NCBI RefSeq assembly: GCF_932526225.1
Contig: NC_064035.1
Coordinates: 1,220,501 to 1,280,500, forward strand
Source of the DNA: Nematostella vectensis
Taxonomy: Eukaryota; Cnidaria; Anthozoa; Actiniaria; Edwardsiidae
Reading direction: 5' to 3'
Length of the DNA: 60,000 nt
Of the stretch, positions 13,201 to 22,482 are shown piece by piece (the stretch's first letter is position 1; every line of letters starts with the position of its first letter). Under the pieces are notes generated by a model, which had not been told where the DNA came from, did no database searches, and saw only the letters and a list, made by a program, of their open reading frames with translations. The position numbers and the translations under genes were made by a program.

Positions 13201-14089
13201 CTACGGCGAGTTACGATCTATGGCGAGTTACGATCTACGGCGAGTTACGATCAACGTTAAGTCCGTGAGTTCAAATCTACGGCTGACTGAAGCGTTTAAA
13301 ATCACATCGACTTCAATCTGGATTGGTTATTTAGATTTTTTTATGAATAGCCGTTGTATTTCAAAAGAGTAAACAATAACCAGTTAACAAAAGAATGGTT
13401 GATCGACATTTTTTAGACTCTGTGCCAAATTATGTGAACTTTGTTTTGAAGTCTTGATAGAATATACACTCTTTTTTTATAAGAACGTCTAATTTTCAGT
13501 TTAGGCTGGGCCGTTTTTATTTTTGGGACATTTTAAGGCTGAATATGTTCTTAAAGATGTTCTTAAATTTTAGTGTATATAAGAATATAATACCCAATGA
13601 ATTATTAGGAAGAATTACACTTATGATTAATAGCAATAATAAGCACAATTTGATTCTGCATTTTAGATTGCATCAGCACAAAGAATAATTTTCTGTTATA
13701 TGAGCCTCGGCATGTTCCTAGCATGTCCTAAAAATTTGGTGAAATCTCAGGCTTGATGATGTTCTTATAAAAAGGTTCTTATAAAAAAAGAGTGAATAAA
13801 AATTAGATGCTCGTCCCAGTAAGTAAATAAATCCGATTGCATAGTTCTGAAGTCAAATCCATCCAACGATAAAAACGGCTCCATTTTATATGCGCAGCAT
13901 GGGATAGCACATGAAATGATGGTAATTTTAAAATGACAAGATATTCAATGTGAAAAAGAGGATCTCTCCCTTATTTTTTCGACTTCTTTTCTTTTCTTTT
14001 TTTTCTGTTTCAATATTTGATTTGTATCTTGCCTCTTGACTTTATAGCCCTTTATATCTTCCTAATTTTTTGCAGGTTTCCAGTACTAA
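7238..14089 (+). CDS. Secreted protein with three WSC-like cysteine-rich repeats (8 exons)
   Basis: Proposed exons: 7238-7280, 9616-9873, 10452-10604, 10827-11057, 11761-11910, 11993-12217, 12468-12605, 14076-14089. They sum to 1212 nt (403 codons plus stop), all introns are GT-AG and all are phase 1. Exon 1 encodes a signal peptide (MVLLKTLLVLVLLQG). Exon pairs 2+3, 4+5 and 6+7 each encode one repeat: GCYKD/GCFKD/GCFAE, then IDW..W..Y or its equivalent, then CRCAK..A..KGY..F..QFYG, then (next exon) GECWSG...C...FC.G...NFVY. The CRCA-GY-FG-ECW core resembles the WSC carbohydrate-binding domain; I infer an extracellular, possibly glycan-binding, role. The third repeat is divergent (CACARAAKFNNF, then TCWGGN). 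Exons 2-7 are strong; exon 1 is likely from phase and signal sequence; the short last exon (FQY stop) is the least certain. Introns 1, 2, 4, 6 and 7 carry tandem repeats. Confidence 0.75.
8637..8945. repeat. ~95-bp minisatellite in intron 1 of the WSC-like gene
   Basis: About three copies of a unit built from GCTAGCGCAATTGGGT, GCGCAACTATGGGCTAGT and GGGCAACTAGGGGTAGAG. Smaller GGGCTAG-type subrepeats lie inside each unit. Confidence 0.9.
8985..9490. repeat. 32-bp minisatellite in intron 1 of the WSC-like gene
   Basis: About 16 copies of a 32-bp unit (TTGCGCTTGTGTTTGACC followed by GATTCTCACTTGTG). Sparse C/T and G/A variants are shared by non-adjacent copies. The array runs on at its right end into a sequence (CTAGTAGTGAGAACCAACC) that recurs in similar context near 48.2 kb. 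Confidence 0.95.
10126..10440. repeat. 27-bp minisatellite in intron 2 of the WSC-like gene
   Basis: About 11 copies of a 27-bp unit (ATAGATGTGATTGAATGAT then TGGTTGTT), decaying toward the right end just before the exon at 10452. Confidence 0.95.
11118..11750. repeat. 30-bp minisatellite in intron 4 of the WSC-like gene
   Basis: About 21 copies of a 30-bp unit containing GATCATGTGACGTGTCTG and GTGGTGGC. It fills nearly the whole intron, starting about 60 nt after the donor at 11058 and ending about 10 nt before the exon at 11761. Because the unit is a multiple of three, ORFs run through it on both strands; they are not genes. Confidence 0.95.
12300..12420. repeat. Direct repeats in intron 6 of the WSC-like gene
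   Basis: Two copies of a unit beginning ATCAGGGGAGAATGAATCAT and continuing into CATTGT/CATGGT hexamer runs. Confidence 0.85.
12590..13270 (+). repeat. 17-bp tandem array of the exon 7 splice donor
   Basis: About 39 copies of GTGAGTTACGATCTACG and close variants. The unit equals the last bases of exon 7 (CGATCTACG) joined to the first bases of its intron (GTGAGTAA). Exon 7 ends at 12605 inside the first unit, so most downstream units again present CTACG|GTGAGT, a near-consensus 5' splice site. Copies drift toward the right end (GTAAGT, GCGAGT and GTGACA variants). Confidence 0.95.
13467..13794. mobile_element. MITE-like element with 20-bp terminal inverted repeats
   Basis: CACTCTTTTTTTATAAGAAC at 13467-13486 is the exact reverse complement of 13775-13794. 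The 328-bp body is AT-rich and non-coding, with further GTTCTTA repeats inside. The bases just outside are TATA on the left and AATA on the right, so a TA-type target duplication is possible but not proven. It lies in the last intron of the WSC-like gene. Confidence 0.75.
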
Positions 14090-14313
14090 AAAAACATCAT
14101 CTATTCCATTTCAGAATGAAGAGAGCCTTGATTCACTTGCCATAATCTGGAGAGGAGTTTTCAACCTTAAATTGACAATGATAGCATTCTCTGTAAATAG
14201 AGCAAGCCATCGCAGAATCATGGGGGAAAAACGTAGCAACATTTAAAAGAAAATTCGCCAAAATTGTGTATTAAATTGAGACACGTGAAAGAAATAGTAT
14301 AAAACCAATAGAC

Positions 14314-14349
14314 AATAAACAATAAATTATATAATCACATCTAAATAAA
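14314..14349 (+). terminator. Cluster of poly(A) signals after the WSC-like gene
   Basis: AATAAA occurs at 14314, 14321 and 14344, about 225-260 nt past the proposed stop at 14089. This supports, but does not prove, the proposed last exon. Confidence 0.45.
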
Positions 14350-14429
14350 ACTACAGGATTAAACGTAGCACTACAATGTCCGCCCCATGATCTTATTCAT
14401 CTCTCCCCTCTTCTCGTCTTGCACACATT

Positions 14430-17400
14430 CTGATGGACTCCTTTCCCATAATTGGCCTTGTTCCCCTAATGGACTCCTCTCATACCTGTTTCCCTAATGG
14501 ACTCCTCTCATAATGGGCGTTGTTCCCTTATATGCCTAATGGACTCCTCTCATAATGGGCCTTGTTCCCTTATAACCCAAATAGACTCCTCTCATAATGG
14601 GACTCTTTCCCTTACATCCCTAATGGACTCCACTCATAATGGCCTTGTTCCCTTATATCCCTATCCCTAATGAAGTCAAGACCCGTACCCCAAAACGGCC
14701 GAAAGTCCACTTTCGGTTCTCAATAGACGTGCTATTCGTAGACAAAACTATAAAGCATAAGCTAGATCACTTTGGTATGTCATTAATCCATAAGTCAGAC
14801 TTTATTTGTAGCCAAATCCGACAATAAACGTCCCGTGAAAATACTGCATAAAATTAAAAAAACCCTTTTTGTTCTGTCGGGGGTGGTCAGATTTTTATCA
14901 GAAAACTTCCTCCCCCTCCCCCAGAAAAATTAGGTCCACTTTTTTTGATTTCGCACCCCCCCACCCTAGAAAAATCCTGGGTACGGGCCTGACGTTCTCT
15001 CGTAATGGGCCTTGTTCCCTTTTATCCCTAATGGACTTCTCTCATAATGGGCCTTGTTCCCTTATATCCCTAATGGACTTCTCTCATTATGGGCCCTGTT
15101 CCCTTATATCCCTAATGGACTCCTCTCATAATGGGCCTTGTTCCCTTATATCCCTAATGGACTTCTCTCATTATGGGCCCTGTTACCTTATATCCCTAAT
15201 GGACTCCTCTCATAATGGGCCTTGTTCCCTTATATCCCTAATGGACTTCTCTCATAATGGGCCTTGTTCCCTTATATCCCTAATGGACTCCTCTCATAAT
15301 GGGCCCTGTTCCCTTTTATCCCTAATGGACTCCTCTCATAATGGGCCCTGTTCCCTTTTATCCCTAATGGACTCCTCTCATAATGGGCCTTGTTCCCTTA
15401 TATCCCTAATGGACTCCTCTCATAATGGGCCTTGTTCCCTTTAATCCCTAATGGGGTCCTCTCATAATTGGCCTTGTTCCCTTTTATCCCAAATAGACTC
15501 CTCTCATAATGGGCCTTGTTCCCTTTTATCCCTAATAGACTCCTCTCATAATGGGCCTTGTTCCCTTATATCCCTAATAGATTCCTCTCATAATGGGCCT
15601 TGTTCCCTTTTATCCCTAATAGATTCCTCTCATAATGGGCCTTGTTCCCTTTAATCCCTAATAGATTCCTCTCATAATGGGCCTTGTTCCCTTTTATCCC
15701 TAATAGACTCCTCTCATAATGGGTCTTGTTCCCTTATATCCCTAATAGACTCCTCACATAATGGGCCCTGTTCCCTTATATCCCTAATAGATTCCTCTCA
15801 TAATGGGCCTTGTTCCCTTTTATCCCTAATAGACTCCTCTCATAATGGGTCTTGTTCCCTTTTATCCCTAATAGACTCCTCACATAATGGGCCCTGTTCC
15901 CTTATATCCCTAATGGACTCCTCTCATAATGGGCCTTGTTCCCTTTTATCCCTAATGGACTCCTCTCATAATGGGTCTTGTTCCCTTATATCCCTAATAG
16001 ACTCCTCACATAATGGGCCCTGTTCCCTTATATCCCTAATGGACTCCTCTCATAATGGGCCTTGTTCCCTTTTATCCCTAATGGACTCCTCTCATAATGG
16101 GTCTTGTTCCCTTATATCCCTAATAGACTCCTCACATAATGGGCCTTGTTCCCTTATATCCCTAATAGATTCCTCTCATAATGGGTCTTGTTCCCTTTTA
16201 TCCCAAATAGACTCCTCTCATAATGGGCCTTGTTCCCTTTTATCCCTAATAGACTCCTCTCATAATGGGCCTTGTTCCCTTTAATCCCTAATAGATTCCT
16301 CTCATAATGGGCCTTGTTCCCTTTTATCCCTAATAGACTCCTCTCATAATGGGTCTTGTTCCCTTTTATCCCTAATGGGGTCCTCTCATAATGGGTCTTG
16401 TTTCCTTATATCCCTAATGGGGTCCTCTCATAATGGGCCCTGTTCCCTTTTATCCCTAATAGACTCCTCTCATAATGGGTCTTGTTCCCTTTTATCCCTA
16501 ATGGGGTCCTCTCATAATGGGCCCTGTTCCCTTATATCCCTAATGGACTCCTCTCATAATGGGCCCTGTTCCCTTTTATCCCTAATGGACTCCTCTCATA
16601 ATGGGCCCTGTTACCTTATATCCCTAATGGACTCCTCTCATAATGGGCCTTGTTCCCTTATATCCCTAATGGACTTCTCTCATAATGGGTCTTGTTCCCT
16701 TATATCCCTAATGGACTCCTCTCATAATGGGCCTTGTTCCCTTTTATCCCTAATAGACTCCTCTCATAATGGGCCCTGTTCCCTTATATCCCTAATGGAC
16801 TCCTCTCATAATGGGTCTTGTTCCCTTTTATCCCTAATGGACTCCTCTCATAATGGGCCTTGTTCCCTTTTATCCCTAATAGACTCCTCTCATAATGGGC
16901 CCTGTTCCCTTATATCCCTAATAGATTCCTCTCATAATGGGTCTTGTTCCCTTTTATCCCTAATGGGGTCCTCTCATAATTGGCCTTGTTCCCTTTTATC
17001 CCAAATAGACTTCTCTCATAATGGGCCTTGTTCCCTTTAATCCCTAATAGACTTCTCTCATAATGGGCCTTGTTCCCTTATATCCCTAATGGACTCCTCT
17101 CATAATGGGTCTTGTTCCCTTATATCCCTAATGGACTCCTCTCATAATGGGTCTTGTTCCCTTATATCCCTAATGGACTTCTCTCATAATGGGTCTTGTT
17201 CCCTTATATCCCTAATGGGGTCCTCTCATAATGGGTCTTGTTCCCTTATATCCCTAATAGATTCCTCTCATAATGGGCCTTGTTCCCTTTTATCCCAAAT
17301 AGACTCCTCTCATAATGGGCCTTGTTCCCTTTAATCCCTAATAGACTTCTCTCATAATGGGCCTTGTTCCCTTATATCCCTAATGGACTCCTCTCATAAT

Positions 17401-20400
17401 GGGTCTTGTTCCCTTATATCCCTAATAGATTCCTCTCATAATGGGCCTTGTTCCCTTTTATCCCAAATAGACTCCTCTCATAATGGGCCTTGTTCCCTTA
17501 TATCCCTAATGGACTTCTCTCATAATGGGCCTTGTTCCCTTTAATCCCTAATAGACTCCTCTCATAATGGGCCTTGTTCCCTTATATCCCTAATGGACCC
17601 CTCTCATAATGGGCCCTGTTCCCTTATATCCCTAATGGGGTCCTCTCATAATGGGCCTTGTTCCCTTATATCCCTAATGGGGTCCTCTCATAATGGGCCT
17701 TGTTCCCTTATATCCCTAATGGACTCCTCTCATAATGGGCCTTGTTCCCTTATATCCCTAATGGACTTCTCTCATAATGGGCCTTGTTCCCTTATATCCC
17801 TAATGGACTTCTCTCATAATGGGTCTTGTTCCCTTTTATCCCTAATAGGGTCCTCTCATAATTGGCCTTGTTCCCTTTTATCCCAAATAGACTCCTCTCA
17901 TAATGGGCCTTGTTCCCTTTTATCCCTAATAGACTCCTCTCATAATGGGCCTTGTTCCCTTTAATCCCTAATAGATTCCTCTCATAATGGGCCTTGTTCC
18001 CTTATATCCCTAATGGGGTCCTCTCATAATGGGCCTTGTTCCCTTTAATCCCTAATAGACTCCTCTCATAATGGGCCTTGTTCCCTTTAATCCCTAATAG
18101 ACTCCTCTCATAATGGGCCTTGTTCCCTTTTATCCCTAATAGACTCCTCTCATAATGGGCCTTGTTCCCTTATATCCCTAATGGACTTCTCTCATAATGG
18201 GCCTTGTTCCCTTATATCCCTAATGGACTCCTCTCATAATGGGCCTTGTTCCCTTATATCCCTAATGGACTTCTCTCATAATGGGCCTTGTTCCCTTATA
18301 TCCCTAATGGACTTCTCTCATAAAGGGCCTTGTTTCCTATTATCCCTAATGGACTCCTCTCATAATGGGCCTTGTTCCCTTATATCTCTAATGGACTCCT
18401 CTCATAATGGGCCCTGTTCCCTTATATCCCTAATGGGGTCCTCTCATAATGGGCCTTGTTCCCTTTTATCCCTAATAGACTCCTCTCATAATGGGCCTTG
18501 TTCCCTTATATCCCTAATGGACTCCTCTCATAATGGGCCTTGTTCCCTTATATCCCTAATGGACTTCTCTCATAATGGGTCTTGTTCCCTTATATCCCTA
18601 ATAGACTCCTCTCATAATGGGCCTTGTTCCCTTTTATCCCTAATAGACTCCTCTCATAATGGGCCTTGTTCCCTTATATCCCTAATGGACTTCTCTCATA
18701 ATGGGTCTTGTTCCCTTATATCCCTAATGGACTTCTCTCATAATGGGCACTGTTCCCTTGTATCCCTAATGGACTTCTCTCATAATGGGCCCTGTTCCCT
18801 TATATCCCTAATGGACTTCTCTCATAATGGGCCCTGTTCCCTTATATCCCTAATGGACTTCTCTCATAATGGGCCCTGTTCCCTTATATCCCTAATGGAC
18901 TTCTCTCATAATGGGCCCTGTTCCCTTGTATCCCTAATGGACTTCTCTCATAATGGGCCTTGTTTCCTATTATCCCTAATGGACTCCTCTCATAATAGGC
19001 CTTGTTCCCTTATATCTCTAATGGACTCCTCTCATAATGGGCCCTGTTCCCTTATATCCCTAATGGGGTCCTCTCATAATGGGCCTTGTTCCCTTTTATC
19101 CCTAATAGACTCCTCTCATAATGGGCCTTGTTCCCTTATATCCCTAATGGACTCCTCTCATAATGGGCCTTGTTCCCTTATATCCCTAATGGGGTCCTCT
19201 CATAATGGGTCTTGTTCCCTTTAATCCCTAATAGACTCCTCTCATAATGGGCCTTGTTCCCTTTAATCCCTAATAGACTCCTCTCATAATGGGCCTTGTT
19301 CCCTTTTATCCCTAATAGACTCCTCTCATAATGGGCCTTGTTCCCTTATATCCCTAATGGACTTCTCTCATAATTGGTCTTGTTCCCTTATATCCCTAAT
19401 GGACTTCTCTCATAATGGGCCCTGTTCCCTTGTATCCCTAATGGACTTCTCTCATAATGGGCCCTGTTCCCTTATATCCCTAATGGACTTCTCTCATAAT
19501 GGGCCCTGTTCCCTTATATCCCTAATGGACTTCTCTCATAATGGGCCCTGTTCCCTTGTATCCCTAATGGACTTCTCTCATAATGGGCCCTGTTCCCTTA
19601 TATCCCTAATGGACTTCTCTCATAATGGGCCCTGTTCCCTTATATCCCTAATGGACTTCTCTCATAATGGGCCCTGTTCCCTTATATCCCTAATGGACTT
19701 CTCTCATAATGGGCCCTGTTCCCTTTTATTCCTAATGGACTCCTCTCATAATGGGCCTTGTTCCCTTATATCCCTAATGGACTTCTCTCATAATGGGCCT
19801 TGTTCCCTTATATCCCTAATGGACTTCTCTCATAATGGGCCTTGTTCCCTTTTATCCCTAATAGACTCCTCTCATAATGGGCCTTGTTCCCTTTTATCCC
19901 TAATAGACTCCTCTCATAATGGGCCTTGTTCCCTTTAATCCCTAATAGACTCCTCTCATAATGGGCCTTGTTCCCTTTAATCCCTAATAGATTCCTCTCA
20001 TAATGGGCCTTGTTCCCTTTTATCCCTAATAGACTCCTCTCATAATGGGTCTTGTTCCCTTTAATCCCAAATAGACTCCTCTCATAATGGGCCTTGTTCC
20101 CTTGTATCCCTAATGGACTTCTCTCATAATGGGCCTTGTTCCCTTGTATCCCTAATGGACTCCTCTCATAATGGGCCTTGTTCCCTTATATCCCTAATGG
20201 ACTTCTCTCATAATGGGCCTTGTTCCCTTATATCCCTAATGGACTTCTCACATAAAGGGCCTTGTTTCCTATTATCCCTACTGGACTCCTCTCATAATGG
20301 GCCTTGTTCCCTTATATCTCTAATGGACTCCTCTCATAATGGGCCCTGTTCCCTTATATCCCTAATGGGGTCCTCTCATAATGGGTCTTGTTCCCTTTAA

Positions 20401-21520
20401 TCCCTAATAGACTCCTCTCATAATGGGTCTTGTTCCCTTTAATCCCTAATAGACTCCTCTCATAATGGGCCTTGTTCCCTTATATCCCTAATGGACTTCT
20501 CTCATAATGGGTCTTGTTCCCTTTAATCCCTAATAGACTCCTCTCATAATGGGCCTTGTTCCCTTGTATCCCTAATGGACTCCTCTCATAATGGGCCTTG
20601 TTCCCTTATATCCCTAATGGACTTCTCTCATAATGGGCCTTGTTCCCTTATATCCCTAATGGACTTCTCTCATAATGGGCCTTGTTCCCTTGTATCCCTA
20701 ATGGACTTCTCTCATAATGGGCCTTGTTCCCTTATATCTCTAATGGACTCCTCTCATAATGGGCCCTGTTCCCTTATATCCCTAATGGGGTCCTCTCATA
20801 ATGGGCCTTGTTCCCTTATATCCCTAATGGACTCCTCTCATAATGGGCCTTGTTCCCTTTTATCCCTAATAGACTCCTCTCATAATGGGCCTTGTTCCCT
20901 TATATCCCTAATGGACTTCTCTCATAATGGGCCTTGTTCCCTTATATCCCTAATGGACTTCTCACATAAAGGGCCTTGTTTCCTATTATCCCTACTGGAC
21001 TCCTCTCATAATGGGCCTTGTTCCCTTATATCTCTAATGGACTCCTCTCATAATGGGCCCTGTTCCCTTATATCCCTAATGGGGTCCTCTCATAATGGGC
21101 CTTGTTCCCTTTTATCCCTAATAGACTCCTCTCATAATGGGCCTTGTTCCCTTATATCCCTAATGGACTCCTCTCATAATGGGCCTTGTTCCCTTATATC
21201 CCTAATGGTCTTCTCTCATAAAGGGCCTTGTTTCCTATTATCCCTAATGGACTCCTCTCATAATGGGCCTTGTTCCCTTATATCTCTAATGGACTCCTCT
21301 CATAATGGGCCCTGTTCCCTTATATCCCTAATGGGGTCCTCTCATAATGGGCCTTGTTTCCTTTTATCCCTAATGGACTCCTCTCATAATGGGCCCTGTT
21401 CCCTTTTATCCCTAATGGGATCCTCTCATAATTGGCCTTGTTCCCCTAATGGACTTATCTCATAATGGGCCCTGTTCCCTTATATCCATAATGGGCACTG
21501 TTCCCTCATATCCCTATACC
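14430..21520. repeat. 7-kb minisatellite of 42-bp units
   Basis: About 160 copies of a 42-bp unit which, on the + strand, translates as MDSSHNGPCSLISL. Variants recur in set positions (GACTCC/GACTTC/GGGTCC; GGGCCT/GGGCCC/GGGTCT; TATATC/TTTATC/TTAATC/TGTATC). Copies with TTAATC introduce a stop, which chops the frame into ORFs of up to 347 codons. Blocks of several units repeat in the same order, for example the run with TTCTCACATAAAGGG, TTTCCTATTATC and TATCTC near 20245 and again near 20960. The left edge (14430-14670) is more diverged. I regard this as non-coding. Confidence 0.97.
14676..14992. mobile_element. Insertion interrupting the left edge of the 42-bp array
   Basis: The array is broken by about 320 bp of unrelated DNA whose ends are short imperfect inverted repeats: TCAAGACCCGTACCC on the left and GGGTACGGGCCTGA on the right. 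No coding capacity is seen. It is probably a non-autonomous DNA transposon copy; the exact ends and target duplication are unclear. Confidence 0.5.
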
Positions 21521-22180
21521 TCGTAATGGATGGGTGGTAGTAGAGCAAGTTGGAGATACATTCTTGCCTAGGTTCTCGTCACAATAAGTTAGGGATTAAA
21601 TTTGCCTTCTTAGCGAACCTAATTCTCCTCCTCGCCCCTCCCCACCGCGTCGCATCAAAACACGCAAATGATATTCATTCAGTTATTTAAAATTCATTTC
21701 TTATATTAGTATCTTCAATATTTATCTTTAAGAAATCCTTAATTTAGCTATAAAATATAATCTGTCTACAAAAACTCTTTAAGTAATAATTTCTCGTTAC
21801 TGTTCAGGATTCGGAAATCACAGCAATCTTTGGAATCTAGTCCCCTAAGGCTATGCTACAAATACCAAGAATCTGGCAACGATGAACTTTTAGGTTCATT
21901 CTCAAACTACACCTTAACCTACAAAGTGAAATAACACTGTCACCCATTAGTGGAAGCTTCAAACAACTTCCATGCGATGAAACATGAATCATCAGAGCGA
22001 ATTAGTGTTTCTCGCGAAATTAAACTGCTACGGCTCGTTAAATTTTAACCATAATTTTCAGTTTCCAGTGTCTAAGTAATTTAAGACGTCCTTTGGTCTA
22101 TGAGAATCCTGCCCTTAGTCCATTTCATTGGAGCAGATCAGCGCTTTGTTAAATCTTTACACTAATACTCCGTTCTCACA
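21521..22180. other. Intergenic, no gene seen
   Basis: AT-rich DNA between the 42-bp array and the MITE downstream of the heme oxygenase gene. Bases near 22069-22150 are a diverged copy of 22420-22492, the sequence around the heme oxygenase stop codon. Confidence 0.5.
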
Positions 22181-22390
22181 ATGTTGCGCGCGTATCCAAA
22201 ATGGGAGAGACTGGCGGGCCACAAGTGATCTAAAGTGGCGGGCAAAGTGGAGTTTATAGACATAGCTATAGAAAAAGCTGCCAGAGTTCTTCTTATGCAT
22301 AGTTTTTGCGCTTAAATTCCTCTTTGTCCGTATCATTTTGGATCAGCTATGGCCCGCCAGTCTGTGGCATTTTGGAAGCGCGCGTAACAT
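22181..22390. mobile_element. MITE with ~50-bp imperfect terminal inverted repeats
   Basis: The left end (ATGTTGCGCGCGTATCCAAA...GACTGGCGGGCCA) and the reverse complement of the right end (ATGTTACGCGCGCTTCCAAA...GACTGGCGGGCCA) match over about 50 bp at roughly 80%. The 210-bp element has no ORF. It lies about 90 nt past the stop codon of the heme oxygenase gene, probably within or near its 3' UTR. Confidence 0.8.
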
Positions 22391-22482
22391 CGCGAAAAAC
22401 GGTCTGTTAGCAGATTCTAAATTATTCAAGACGTCCTATGGTCTATGAGAATCCTGCATTTAGCCCTTTCCTCTTGCACAGA

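Noticed and set aside
14869-21465. Long ORFs of MDSSHNGPCSLISL repeats as a repetitive protein
   Set aside because: They come from a 42-bp unit that happens to be a multiple of three. Stops appear whenever a TTAATC variant occurs, and there is no start context, splice signal or flanking domain.
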